From Streptomyces griseicoloratus (GTDB lineage: Bacteria; Actinomycetota; Actinomycetes; Streptomycetales; Streptomycetaceae), in contig NZ_JACVQF010000184.1 of the NCBI RefSeq assembly GCF_014534645.1, positions 186,001 to 250,000 on the forward strand: a stretch of DNA of 64,000 bases, given 5' to 3'. The translations under genes were made by a program, and so were the position numbers. Below the pieces are notes generated by a model, which saw nothing but the letters and a program-made list of their open reading frames with translations, searched no databases and was not told the DNA's origin. How positions within the stretch are numbered: position 1 is the stretch's first letter; each line of letters starts with the position of its first letter. Below, piece by piece: positions 27,616 to 37,782 of this stretch.

Positions 27616-28272
27616 TCAGAGCTCGGGGCCGTCCCCGGGCTCCTCCTGGTAGGAGTAGCGCTGTTCCTTCCAGGGGTCGCCGATGTTGTGGTAGCCGCGC
27701 TCCTCCCAGAAGCCACGGCGGTCGGCGGTCATGTACTCGATGCCGCGGACCCACTTGGGGCCCTTCCACGCGTACAGATGGGGGACGACGAGCCGGAGCG
27801 GGAAGCCGTGCTCGGCCGTCAGCAGCTCGCCGTCCTTGTGGGTGGCGAAGAGGGTGCGCTCGGCGGCGAAGTCGGAAAGCCGCAGGTTGGAGCTGAATCC
27901 GTACTCCGCCCACACCATCACGTGGGTGACGGCGGGCGCGGGCGGGGCGATGCCGAGGATCGTGCGGGCCGGGATGCCGCCCCACTCGGCACCGAGCATG
28001 CTGAACTTGGTGACGCAGTGCAGATCGGCCACGACCGTGGTGTACGGCAGGGCGGTGAACTCCTCATGGCTCCAGCGGTGCTTCTCGCCGTCGGCGGTGG
28101 CGCCGAAGACCCGGAACTCCCACCGCTCGGGCCGGAACTTGGGGACCGGTCCGTAGTGCGTGACCGGCCAGCCGCGCTGCAGTCGCTGCCCCGGCGGAAG
28201 CTCGAACCGCGGCGCCCCTCCCGTACCGCCTTCTCCCGATTCGTGTTCCACCGGCTGACCCATGCCTTCCAT
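27616..28272 (-). CDS. sulfite oxidase-like molybdopterin oxidoreductase
   Basis: 218-residue protein of the SUOX fold (YedY/MsrP-like without export signal). Key regions are PVTHYGPVPKF, DLHCVTKFSMLGAEWGG with the cysteine expected to ligate molybdenum, VWAEYGFSSNL, GFPLRLVVPHLYAWKGPKWVRGIEYM and a C-terminal GYHNIGDPWKEQRY. The cytoplasmic domain-only form is common in actinobacteria; the substrate is unknown. The ATG at 28272 is used, with another three codons later. It is divergent from bfr. Confidence 0.87.
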   Translation of the reverse strand: MEGMGQPVEHESGEGGTGGAPRFELPPGQRLQRGWPVTHYGPVPKFRPERWEFRVFGATADGEKHRWSHEEFTALPYTTVVADLHCVTKFSMLGAEWGGIPARTILGIAPPAPAVTHVMVWAEYGFSSNLRLSDFAAERTLFATHKDGELLTAEHGFPLRLVVPHLYAWKGPKWVRGIEYMTADRRGFWEERGYHNIGDPWKEQRYSYQEEPGDGPEL

Positions 28273-28349
28273 CCTGACAGACCCGGACCGATGTCCTTGA
28301 CCGGCCCCGCTCGCATTCGGACAAACAGGCACAACTCCGACTGAGCATG

Positions 28350-28376
28350 GACTTACTTACTAAGTGAAGACTTACT
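28350..28376. promoter_or_regulatory. AT-rich repeat/palindrome in the bfr upstream region
   Basis: GACTTACT occurs at 28350-28357 and again at 28369-28376 (19 bases apart), flanking the inverted repeat ACTTA-C-TAAGT (28355-28365). Such an AT-rich island is unusual in this GC-rich sequence and lies about 70 bases before bfr. It does not match the iron-box consensus found at bfd, so another regulator may bind here. Confidence 0.4.
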
Positions 28377-28446
28377 GGACGATCTTCGCCGCCGGTGCCA
28401 TCATGCGGCGCAACCCGCCAGTTCCCGTTGGAAGGAGCCTCACGCG

Positions 28447-28965
28447 ATGCAGGGCGACCCCGAGGTCATCGAATTCCTCAACGAGCAGCTGACCGCCGAG
28501 CTCACCGCGATCAACCAGTACTTCCTGCACTCGAAGCTGCAGGACCACAAGGGGTGGACGAAGCTCGCGAAGTACACGCGCGCCGAGTCCTTCGACGAGA
28601 TGCGGCACGCCGAGCTGCTCACCGACCGCATCCTGCTCCTCGACGGCCTGCCCAACTACCAGCGGCTCTTCCACGTGCGGGTCGGTCAGACCGTGACCGA
28701 GATGTTCCAGGCCGACCGGGAGATCGAGGTGGAGGCGATCGACCGGCTGCGCCGCGGCGTGGAGGTGATGCGCAACAAGAACGACATCACGTCCGCCAAC
28801 ATCTTCGAGGCGATCCTCGCCGACGAGGAGCACCACATCGACTACCTGGAGACCCAGCTGGACCTGATCGAGAAGCTGGGCGAGTCGCTGTACCTGTCGA
28901 CGGTCATCGAGCAGTCCCAGCCGGACGCGTCAGGACCGGGGACGAGCGGGTTCTCGACCCACTAG
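28447..28965 (+). CDS. bfr: bacterioferritin
   Basis: Haem-containing 24-mer iron-storage protein. The 172-residue sequence has the ferroxidase ligands in ELTAINQYFLH, ESFDEMRHAELLTDRILLLDG (with the nearby Met for haem) and IFEAILADEEHHIDYLETQL, plus the usual MQGDPEVIEFLNEQL start. A short disordered tail ends it. The stop codon shares the palindrome CTAG with the stop of the convergent bfd gene. AAGGAG precedes the ATG. Confidence 0.96.
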   Translation: MQGDPEVIEFLNEQLTAELTAINQYFLHSKLQDHKGWTKLAKYTRAESFDEMRHAELLTDRILLLDGLPNYQRLFHVRVGQTVTEMFQADREIEVEAIDRLRRGVEVMRNKNDITSANIFEAILADEEHHIDYLETQLDLIEKLGESLYLSTVIEQSQPDASGPGTSGFSTH

Positions 28966-29204
28966 GCCGCTTCGGGCAGACCGGCGGCGCGGGGCAGCTC
29001 GGACAGGGCCGCCTCACCCTTGTCGATCAGCTGCCGGCGGGGACAGGCGCCGCGGCCGAGCAGCGCCTGGATGCGGCGGACGCAGCCGCCGCAGTCGGTA
29101 CCGGCCTTGCAGGCCGAGGCGATCTGCCGGGGCGTGCAGGCGCCGGCCTCCGCGTGAGACTTCACCTGTTCCTCGGTCACACCGAAGCAGCTGCAGACGA
29201 ACAC
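28962..29204 (-). CDS. bfd: bacterioferritin-associated ferredoxin (2Fe-2S)
   Basis: Small BFD-type [2Fe-2S] protein that reduces and mobilises iron from bacterioferritin. The four cluster cysteines lie in VFVCSCFGVTEEQV and AGTDCGGCVRRI. The GTG at 29204 is chosen because CGGGAG sits about nine bases upstream; in-frame ATG 29231 and GTG 29213 give slightly longer forms. The gene is convergent with bfr and is preceded by an iron box, so it should be induced under iron limitation while bfr stores iron. Confidence 0.9.
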   Translation of the reverse strand: MFVCSCFGVTEEQVKSHAEAGACTPRQIASACKAGTDCGGCVRRIQALLGRGACPRRQLIDKGEAALSELPRAAGLPEAA

Positions 29205-29272
29205 GCGGTTCACCTCCCGACTGGGGATCATGGTCGTGCCGTACCGACTGACCGGAGGGCCCGACTGATCGG

Positions 29273-29291
29273 TGAGGCAAACCTAACCTTA
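29273..29291 (-). promoter_or_regulatory. iron box (DmdR/IdeR-type operator) upstream of bfd
   Basis: The minus-strand sequence TAAGGTTAGGTTTGCCTCA matches the IdeR/DmdR consensus TTAGGTTAGGCTAACCTAA at 14 of 19 positions, with the left half nearly perfect. It lies about 70 bases before the bfd start. Fe(II)-DmdR binding would repress bfd when iron is sufficient. Confidence 0.75.
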
Positions 29292-29379
29292 CCCATCCCT
29301 CAGGTTCCGGAAAAGTGCCAGGGGCGCGGATCGGATGTGATCCGCGCCCCAGTGCGCATCGCCGTGACGGGCGGGCCCG

Positions 29380-30990
<1,611 letters not shown>

Positions 30991-31017
30991 TCACCGACAG
31001 ACGAGAAGGACGGACCC

Positions 31018-32910
31018 ATGCCACTGCCCGACCTGCGCGACCTGCCCGCCGACCCCCGCCCGTTCGCCCTGCTGCGCCGCCGCACCCCCGGCCGCGACGA
31101 CGACACGGTGGAGCTGCTGCTCGGCCCGGTCACGGCGCGCGACTCCCTCGCCGGCCTGCCCGACGAGGGACTGGCGCTCGTCCCCTTCCGCCAGATCCGC
31201 GAGCGCGGCTTCGACGTCCGCGACGACGGCACGCCGCTGCTGGTCCTGACCCCCGAGGAGCGGTACGAGATCCCGCTCGCCGAGGCCCTGGACCGGCTGC
31301 CCTCCCACGACGTCCGCGTCGAGGGCGGCGGGTTCGACGTCGGCGACGAGGAGTACGCGCGGATCGTCGGCCGGGTGCTGGACGAGGAGATCGGGCGGGG
31401 CGAGGGCGCGAACTTCGTGATCCGGCGGACCTACCAGGGAGCGATTCCGGGGTTCGGGCGGGCCGACGCGCTCGCGCTGTTCCGGCGGCTGCTGGAGGGC
31501 GAGCGGGGCGCGTACTGGACGTTCGTGGTGCACACCGGGGAGCGGACGCTGGTCGGCGCGAGTCCCGAGGTGCACGTGCGGATGTCCGGCGGGACCGTGG
31601 TGATGAACCCGATCAGCGGGACCTACCGCTATCCCGCCGAGGGGCCGACCCCGGAGCACCTGCTGCGTTTCCTCGCCGACGGCAAGGAGATCGAGGAGCT
31701 GTCGATGGTGGTCGACGAGGAGCTCAAGATGATGTGCACCGTCGGCGACATGGGCGGTGTGGTCGTCGGGCCCCGGCTGAAGGAGATGGCACACCTCGCG
31801 CACACCGAGTACGAGCTGCGCGGCCGGTCCTCGCTGGACGTGCGGGAGGTGCTGAGGGAGACCATGTTCGCGGCGACGGTCACCGGCTCGCCGGTGCAGA
31901 ACGCCTGCCGGGTCATCGAACGGCACGAGGTCGGCGGGCGCGGCTACTACGCGGGAGCGCTGGCCCTGCTCGGCCGGGACGCGGGCGGTGCGCAGACCCT
32001 CGACTCCCCCATCCTCATCCGCACCGCCGACATCGACGCGCGCGGCCGGCTGCGGGTGCCGGTCGGCGCCACGCTGGTGCGGGGCTCGGACCCGGCCGGC
32101 GAGGTCGCGGAGACCCACGCCAAGGCGGCGGGAGTGCTGGCCGCCCTCGGCGTACGCCCGTCCCGGCCGCGTGCGGAGGCCGGGCGGCCGAAGCTGGCCG
32201 ACGACCCGCGGGTGCGCGCGGCACTGGACGGGCGCCGCGCCTCGCTGGCCCCGTTCTGGCTGCGGATGCAGGAGCCGTCGCAGGCGCTCGAGGGCCACGC
32301 CCTGGTCGTCGACGCGGAGGACACCTTCACGGCGATGCTCGCGCACGTGCTGCGCGCCGGCGGGCTGGAGGTCACCGTGCGCCGGTACGACGAGCCGGGG
32401 CTCCGGGAGGCGGTGCTCGGGCACGAGGGCGGCCCGGTGGTGCTGGGGCCCGGCCCCGGCGACCCGTGCGACACGGCCGATCCCAAGATGCGCTTCCTGC
32501 GCGCCCTGACCGCCGAGGTGATCAGGGGCGGCCGGCACGGTGTCCTGGGCGTGTGCCTGGGGCACGAGCTGATCGCGGCGGAGCTGGGGCTGGAGATCGT
32601 CCGCAAGGAGGTGCCGTACCAGGGGGCGCAGACGCGGATCGAGCTGTTCGGGCGGCCGGAGACCGTCGGCTTCTACAACAGCTTCGTGGCGCACTGCGAC
32701 GACGACGCCGCCCAGGAGCTGGCCGCGCACGGCGTGGAGGTGAGCCGCTCGGCGGGCGGCGAGGTGCACGCGCTGCGCGGGCCCGGTTTCGCCGGGCTGC
32801 AGTTCCACCCGGAGTCGGTGCTGACGCTGGACGGCGCGGCGATCGTGCGGCAGCTGGTGGGTCAGCTGCGCGGGACGAGCACGTTCTCCGAGCGGCGGCC
32901 GTCCAGGTAG
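31018..32910 (+). CDS. trpEG: anthranilate synthase, fused TrpE-TrpG
   Basis: Converts chorismate and glutamine to anthranilate. The N-terminal ~420 residues are a chorismate-utilising domain (RTYQGAIPGFGRADALALFR, LVGASPEVHVRMSGGTVVMNPISGTYRYP in part, MFAATVTGSPVQNACRVIE, GRGYYAGALALLG). The C-terminal ~190 are a type 1 glutamine amidotransferase with GPGPGDPCD, nucleophile in GVCLGHELIA and FHPESVL. The fusion resembles PhzE-type and Streptomyces TrpEG proteins; the trp attenuator argues for tryptophan synthesis. AAGGA precedes ATG 31018. Its last 49 bases overlap the end of the convergent dehydrogenase gene. Confidence 0.93.
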   Translation: MPLPDLRDLPADPRPFALLRRRTPGRDDDTVELLLGPVTARDSLAGLPDEGLALVPFRQIRERGFDVRDDGTPLLVLTPEERYEIPLAEALDRLPSHDVRVEGGGFDVGDEEYARIVGRVLDEEIGRGEGANFVIRRTYQGAIPGFGRADALALFRRLLEGERGAYWTFVVHTGERTLVGASPEVHVRMSGGTVVMNPISGTYRYPAEGPTPEHLLRFLADGKEIEELSMVVDEELKMMCTVGDMGGVVVGPRLKEMAHLAHTEYELRGRSSLDVREVLRETMFAATVTGSPVQNACRVIERHEVGGRGYYAGALALLGRDAGGAQTLDSPILIRTADIDARGRLRVPVGATLVRGSDPAGEVAETHAKAAGVLAALGVRPSRPRAEAGRPKLADDPRVRAALDGRRASLAPFWLRMQEPSQALEGHALVVDAEDTFTAMLAHVLRAGGLEVTVRRYDEPGLREAVLGHEGGPVVLGPGPGDPCDTADPKMRFLRALTAEVIRGGRHGVLGVCLGHELIAAELGLEIVRKEVPYQGAQTRIELFGRPETVGFYNSFVAHCDDDAAQELAAHGVEVSRSAGGEVHALRGPGFAGLQFHPESVLTLDGAAIVRQLVGQLRGTSTFSERRPSR

Positions 32911-33905
32911 TCCGTGACGTTGCGCACCGTGGCGTCGACGATCTGGCCGACGGCGTCCTCGGTGTAGTACGCCTGGTGCGAGGTGACCAGGACGTTCGGG
33001 AAGGTGACGAGGCGGGCCAGGGTGTCGTCCGTGATGGCCTCCAGGGACTTGTCGAGGAAGAACAGGCCCGCCTCCGCCTCGTACACGTCCAGGCCCACGC
33101 CGGTGAAGCGGCCGGCGCGCAGCTCCTCGACGAGGGCGGCGGTGTCGATCAGGCCGCCGCGGCTGGAGTTGACCAGGATCGCGTCGTCCCGCATCGTCTT
33201 CAGGGCGCCGGCGTCGATGAGGTGACGGGTGTCGGGCATCAGCGGGACGTGCAGGGTGACCAGGTCGGACTCGGCGAGCAGCTCTTCCTTGGGCACGTAG
33301 CGCATGCCGAGTTCCATGCAGACGGGGTTCTCGGCCACGTCCCAGCCGAGCAGCCGCATGCCGAAGCCGCGGGCGATCCGGGCGAACGCCTCGCCGATCC
33401 TGCCGGTGCCGAGGACGCCCGCGGTCCGGCCGTGCATGTCCCGGCCCATCAGTCCCTGCAGGCGGAAGTCGAAGTCGCGGGTGCGGTTGGAGGCCCGCAC
33501 GATCCGGCGGTTGACGGCCATGGCCAGGGCCCAGGCGAACTCGGCGACCGCGTAGGGCGAGTAGTACGAGACGCGGGCGACGGTCATGCCGAGGCGCTCG
33601 GCCGTGTCCAGGTCGATGTTGTTGAAGCCCGTGGAGCGCTGGGCGACCATGCGGGTGCCGCCGGCCGCGAGGATCTCCAGGACGTCCGCGCCGAGGTCGG
33701 CGTTGACGCTGGACGAGATGATCTCGTGGCCGGCCGCGATGGGAGCGGTGTCCGCGCTCAGGAAGACGTCCAGGCAGTGGACCTCGTACCGGCCGCGGAA
33801 AGCCTTCTCGATCAGGGGCTGCTCGTCGGCTTGCACTCCGAAGGCGAGGATCTCCACGGCCGCTCCCGCGTCGCTGGGCTTTCGGCCGAATATACGGCGC
33901 GGCAT
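32862..33905 (-). CDS. D-isomer-specific 2-hydroxyacid dehydrogenase
   Basis: NAD-dependent dehydrogenase of 347 residues related to fermentative D-lactate dehydrogenases. The Rossmann motif is AGVLGTGRIGEAFARIARGFG. Catalytic Arg lies in ILVNSSRGGLID, Glu in GLDVYEAE and His in TSHQAYYTEDA. The substrate could be pyruvate or a related 2-oxoacid. It is the last gene before the convergent trpEG, with 3' overlap. The 13-base gap to pfkA and shared strand suggest cotranscription with it (pfkA first). Confidence 0.92.
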   Translation of the reverse strand: MPRRIFGRKPSDAGAAVEILAFGVQADEQPLIEKAFRGRYEVHCLDVFLSADTAPIAAGHEIISSSVNADLGADVLEILAAGGTRMVAQRSTGFNNIDLDTAERLGMTVARVSYYSPYAVAEFAWALAMAVNRRIVRASNRTRDFDFRLQGLMGRDMHGRTAGVLGTGRIGEAFARIARGFGMRLLGWDVAENPVCMELGMRYVPKEELLAESDLVTLHVPLMPDTRHLIDAGALKTMRDDAILVNSSRGGLIDTAALVEELRAGRFTGVGLDVYEAEAGLFFLDKSLEAITDDTLARLVTFPNVLVTSHQAYYTEDAVGQIVDATVRNVTDYLDGRRSENVLVPRS

Positions 33906-33918
33906 CCGGCGGTGCCGG

Positions 33919-34947
33919 TCAGCCGAAGAACACCCCGGCCTCCGCGTACAGCTTCGGGTCGACGGTCTTCAGCCGTGCGGTGGCCTCGGCGATCGGGACC
34001 CGGACGATGTCCGTGCCGCGCAGCGCGACCATGGTGCCGAAGTCGCCGTCGCGGACGCTGTCGATGGCGTGCAGGCCGAAGCGGGTGGCGAGCCAGCGGT
34101 CGAACGCGCTGGGCGTGCCGCCGCGCTGCACATGGCCGAGGACGGTCGTCCGGGCCTCCTTGCCGGTGTGCTGCTCGATCTCCTTCGCCAGCCACTCCCC
34201 CACCCCGGACAGCCGCACGTGCCCGAAGGAGTCCCGTGACCGGTCCTTGAGCACCATGTCGCCGTCCTTCGGCATCGCCCCCTCGGCGACGACCACGATC
34301 GGGGCGTAAGACGCCCGGAACCGTGAGGTCACCCAGGCGCACACCTGCTCGGTGTCGAAGCGCTGCTCGGGGATGAGGATGACGTTGGCGCCGCCGGCCA
34401 GGCCCGAGTGGAGCGCGATCCAGCCGGCGTGCCGGCCCATGACCTCCACGACCAGGACCCGCATGTGCGACTCGGCGGTGGTGTGCAGCCGGTCGATGGC
34501 CTCGGTGGCGATGCCGACGGCGGTGTCGAAGCCGAAGGTGTAGTCCGTGGCGGACAGGTCGTTGTCGATGGTCTTGGGCACGCCGACGCAGGGCACGCCG
34601 TACTCGTCCGCGAGGCGGGTGGCGACGCCGAGGGTGTCCTCGCCGCCGATCGTGATCAGGGCCTCGACGTCGAGTTTGGCGAGGTTGTCCTTGATGCGCC
34701 GGATGCCGTTCTCGTGCCGGAGCGGATTGGTGCGCGAGGAGCCGAGGACGGTGCCGCCGCGGGGCAGGATGCCCCGGACGGCCGGGATGTCGAGGCGGAC
34801 GGTGTCGCCGTCAAGGGGACCGCGCCAGCCGTCCCGGAAGCCGACGAAGTCGTAGCCGTACTCCTGCACGCCCTTGCGGACGATGGCCCGGATGACGGCG
34901 TTGAGCCCGGGACAGTCGCCGCCTCCGGTCAGTACTCCGACCTTCAT
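33919..34947 (-). CDS. pfkA: 6-phosphofructokinase with pyrophosphate-type active-site residues
   Basis: Phosphorylates fructose 6-phosphate. The 342-residue protein has VLTGGGDCPGLNAVIR, IGGEDTLG, the catalytic VPKTIDNDL, VEVMGRHAGWIAL and VLGHVQRGGTPSAFDR. Aligned by eye to E. coli PfkA, positions 104 and 124 are Asp and Lys here (Gly and Gly in ATP-dependent enzymes). Asp104/Lys124 is the pattern of PPi-dependent phosphofructokinases such as that of Amycolatopsis. Streptomycetes carry several paralogues, and phosphoryl donor should not be assumed to be ATP. The gene starts at ATG 34947. Confidence 0.93.
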   Translation of the reverse strand: MKVGVLTGGGDCPGLNAVIRAIVRKGVQEYGYDFVGFRDGWRGPLDGDTVRLDIPAVRGILPRGGTVLGSSRTNPLRHENGIRRIKDNLAKLDVEALITIGGEDTLGVATRLADEYGVPCVGVPKTIDNDLSATDYTFGFDTAVGIATEAIDRLHTTAESHMRVLVVEVMGRHAGWIALHSGLAGGANVILIPEQRFDTEQVCAWVTSRFRASYAPIVVVAEGAMPKDGDMVLKDRSRDSFGHVRLSGVGEWLAKEIEQHTGKEARTTVLGHVQRGGTPSAFDRWLATRFGLHAIDSVRDGDFGTMVALRGTDIVRVPIAEATARLKTVDPKLYAEAGVFFG

Positions 34948-35005
34948 CGCGTAATCCCCTTGCCACGGTGGGTGGTTCAGGCCACCGCCACTGTCCCGCG
35001 CGGGG

Positions 35006-35683
35006 TCACGCGTCGTCCAGACCCCGTTCTATCGCGTACCGCACCAGCTCGACGCGGTTGTGCAGCTGGAGCTTGCCGAGGGTGTTCTGCACGTGGTTCT
35101 GCACGGTGCGGTGGGAGATGACCAGGCGTTCGGCGATCTGCTTGTAGCTCAGGCCCTTGGCGACCAGGCGCAGCACCTCGGTCTCGCGGTCGGTGAGGCG
35201 GGGCGCCCCCGGCTCGCCGGTGTCCTGGGCCGGGGCCGGTTCGGAGGCGAGGCGGCGGTACTCGCCGAGGACCAGTCCGGCCAGGCCGGGGGTGAAGACC
35301 GGGTCGCCGGCGGCCGTGCTGCGCACGGCGTCCTGCAGCTCCTGGGTGGAGGCCGACTTCAGCAGATAGCCGGTCGCGCCGGACTTCACCGCCTCCAGCA
35401 CGTCGGCGTGCTCCCCGCTCGCCGACAGCACGAGGACGCGCACGGTCGGGTCGGCGCCGACGACCTCCTTGCAGACCTGCACGCCGGGCTTGCCGGGCAG
35501 GTTGAGGTCGAGCACGAGGACGTCGGGCGCGGCGGCGCGGGCCCGGCGCACGGCCTGGTCGCCGTCGCCGGCGGTGGCGACCACCTCGAAGCCGGACTCG
35601 GCCAGGTCCCGGGCGACGGCGTCGCGCCACATGGGGTGGTCGTCGACCACCATGACCCTGATCGGACCCTGCTGTTCGCTCAT
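35006..35683 (-). CDS. macR: LuxR-family response regulator MacR
   Basis: 225-residue NarL/LuxR-type regulator. The receiver domain has acidic pocket VVDDHP, phospho-acceptor Asp59 in VLVLDLNLPG, and Lys in YLLKSAS. The DNA-binding domain at about 160-222 has LTDRETEVLRLVAKGLSYKQ and SHRTVQNHVQNTLGKL. It overlaps the cognate kinase gene by ATGA. In S. coelicolor, MacRS at this locus (SCO2120/SCO2121, recalled) controls actinorhodin production and morphogenic membrane-protein genes. The identification rests on synteny with pfkA and on kinase architecture. Confidence 0.9.
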   Translation of the reverse strand: MSEQQGPIRVMVVDDHPMWRDAVARDLAESGFEVVATAGDGDQAVRRARAAAPDVLVLDLNLPGKPGVQVCKEVVGADPTVRVLVLSASGEHADVLEAVKSGATGYLLKSASTQELQDAVRSTAAGDPVFTPGLAGLVLGEYRRLASEPAPAQDTGEPGAPRLTDRETEVLRLVAKGLSYKQIAERLVISHRTVQNHVQNTLGKLQLHNRVELVRYAIERGLDDA

Positions 35684-36912
35684 CGTCTGCCGCCTTCCCC
35701 CGTGATCTGCCGGGTCTGCTTCGGTGCCGTCAGTTCGACCTCCGTGCCCTGGCCCGGCACCGAGATCAGTTCGGCCGTGCCGCCGAGGTCGCGCAGGCGT
35801 CCCCGGATCGACAGGGCCACTCCGAGCCGGCCCTCCCCCTCGGCCTCGGCGAGCCGGCCCTCGGGGATGCCGGGTCCGTCGTCCCGTACGGTGACGATCA
35901 CCTGGTCGGGCTCGTCCTCGACCAGGATCCACGCGCGCGCGTGCTCACCGGCGTGCCGGCGGACGTTGTCCAGGGCGGCCCCGACGGCGGCGGCGACCTC
36001 CCGCGCGGCGACCGGGGCCAGCAGCACCGGCGCCCCCGGTTCGGCGAGGCTCACGCGCGCACCGGCGTACGGGGCGAGCAGGGAACGCAGGTCGACCGGG
36101 CCGTCGCCGGGCTCGTCCGCCGGTTCGTCCACCGCCCGTACGACCGCTCCCTCGGCCGCGTCCTCCGACACCCGGGAGACGGGCACCAGGCCGCCGGAGA
36201 CCAGGGTGCGCAGCGCCACCTCCTGCTCGCCCGCCATCCGGCCCAGCTCGGCCGCCTCGCCACCGATGACGGCCCCGCGCCGCTGCACCATCGCCAGCAC
36301 TTGCAGGACGCTGTCGTGGATGTCCCGGGCGAGCCGTTCCCGCTCCCTCGTGGCCGCCTCGATCTCCAGGGCACGGGCGAGGGTGCGCTCGGAGGCGCGG
36401 GCGACCTCGACGACGTAGCCGATGGCGATGGAGGCGACCCAGACGAGGATCACGTTGTGGACGGTGTCGCGGGCGGGGCTGCCGCGCTCGATCAGGTTGG
36501 CGACGGCGACGAGCGTGGAGGCGAGGGCCGCCCAGCGCCAGCCGCCCTTGACCGCGAAGGCGAGGACGGAACCGGCGGTCCATATCGACGGCATGGTCGG
36601 GCCGCCGTCCATGACCCGCTCATGGGCGTCGGCGACCGGGGTGAGCAGGATGCCGGTGAGCGCGATGGTCAGGTCGACGGCGAGGAAGCGCTTGGTGCAG
36701 CGGGCCGCGCTCGCGACCCTGGGGAGGGTGGCGAGCGTCCACACGGACAGCACGGCGAAGTAGGCGACGGCGATCCAGGGCCGGGTGAACTCGTGGTAGG
36801 CGGTGGCGAAGAGGCCGATCGCGTACAGCATGGTGAGCACGCGGTAGGCGGTGAGCGCACGCCACAGCGGCTGCTCGACCGACATCCTCATGACTCTCTC
36901 GCGCCTGGCCAT
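35680..36912 (-). CDS. macS: MacS-family sensor histidine kinase
   Basis: 410-residue membrane kinase with about five transmembrane helices in the first 165 residues, including AIGYVVEVARA at the last helix. The HisKA_3 dimerisation motif RERERLARDIHDSVLQVL carries phospho-acceptor His199. An HATPase domain with ALDNVRRHA, VRDDGPGIPEG and a degenerate G2 box LGVALSIRGR completes it. There is no large extracytoplasmic domain, so sensing is probably intramembrane. Starts at codons 8 or 10 are alternatives. Translation is coupled to macR by a 4-base overlap. Confidence 0.9.
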   Translation of the reverse strand: MARRERVMRMSVEQPLWRALTAYRVLTMLYAIGLFATAYHEFTRPWIAVAYFAVLSVWTLATLPRVASAARCTKRFLAVDLTIALTGILLTPVADAHERVMDGGPTMPSIWTAGSVLAFAVKGGWRWAALASTLVAVANLIERGSPARDTVHNVILVWVASIAIGYVVEVARASERTLARALEIEAATRERERLARDIHDSVLQVLAMVQRRGAVIGGEAAELGRMAGEQEVALRTLVSGGLVPVSRVSEDAAEGAVVRAVDEPADEPGDGPVDLRSLLAPYAGARVSLAEPGAPVLLAPVAAREVAAAVGAALDNVRRHAGEHARAWILVEDEPDQVIVTVRDDGPGIPEGRLAEAEGEGRLGVALSIRGRLRDLGGTAELISVPGQGTEVELTAPKQTRQITGEGGRR

Positions 36913-36972
36913 GCTCCCCCCTCGTCCGGCCGTCCGCCCCCGGTCCCCTCCGTCCGGCCGCTCCTGCCCCCG

Positions 36973-37782
36973 TCAGGGCTCGGAGCGCTGCTCGCCGGGC
37001 CGGTCCCGCTCGGCCGCCTTCTCCTTCGCGGCCTGTTCCTTCTCCGCCTGTGCGAGCGCGGCCCTCGCGGCCCTGCCCGCCTCCTTCTCCGCCTTCGCCG
37101 CCTCCGCGATCTGCCGCTTCATGGCGGTCGCGTACATGTCGACGTACTCCTGGCCGGAGAGCTTCATGATCTCGTACATGACCTCGTCGGTCACCGCGCG
37201 CAGGACGAACCGGTCGTGCTCCATGCCCTGGTAGCGGGTGAAGTCCAGGGGCTCGCCGATGCGGATGCCGGGCCGCATCAGCTTCGGCACCACCTTGCCG
37301 GGCGGCTGGATCTTCTCCGTGTCGATCATGGCGACGGGGATGACGGGCGCGCCGGTGGCCAGTGCCACGCGCGCGAGGCCGCCCGGCTTGCCGCGGTAGA
37401 GGCGGCCGTCGGGCGAGCGGGTGCCCTCGGGGTAGATGCCGAACAGCTCCCCGCGCTCCAGGACCTCGATGCCGCTCTTGATGGCGGCCTCGCCCGCGCC
37501 GCGCGCACCGGAGCGGTCCACCGGGAGCTGGCCGACGCCCTTGAAGAACGCGGCGGTCAGCCGGCCCTTGATCCCGGGGGTGTTGAAGTACTCGGCCTTG
37601 GCGATGAAGGTCACCTTGCGGTCGAGGACGGCCGGCAGGAAGAACGAGTCGGAGAACGACAGGTGGTTGCTCGCCAGAATGGCGGGGCCCTCGGCCGGGA
37701 CGTGCTCCAGGCCCTCCACCCAGGGCCGGAAGGCAAGCTTCAGCGAACCCCCGACGGTGACCTTCATCGCGCCGTACAACAA
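36973..37782 (-). CDS. 1-acyl-sn-glycerol-3-phosphate acyltransferase family protein
   Basis: PlsC-type acyltransferase of 269 residues acting in phospholipid synthesis at the membrane. It has the catalytic SNHLSFSDSFFLP (an HxxxxD motif), the substrate-binding IYPEGTRSPDGRLYRGKPGG and VIPVAMIDT. The C-terminal ~45 residues are a charged Lys/Ala/Glu coiled tail. The TTG at 37782 is preceded by GGAGG seven bases upstream; the next ATG is five codons later. It lies upstream of macS on the same strand. Confidence 0.92.
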   Translation of the reverse strand: MLYGAMKVTVGGSLKLAFRPWVEGLEHVPAEGPAILASNHLSFSDSFFLPAVLDRKVTFIAKAEYFNTPGIKGRLTAAFFKGVGQLPVDRSGARGAGEAAIKSGIEVLERGELFGIYPEGTRSPDGRLYRGKPGGLARVALATGAPVIPVAMIDTEKIQPPGKVVPKLMRPGIRIGEPLDFTRYQGMEHDRFVLRAVTDEVMYEIMKLSGQEYVDMYATAMKRQIAEAAKAEKEAGRAARAALAQAEKEQAAKEKAAERDRPGEQRSEP

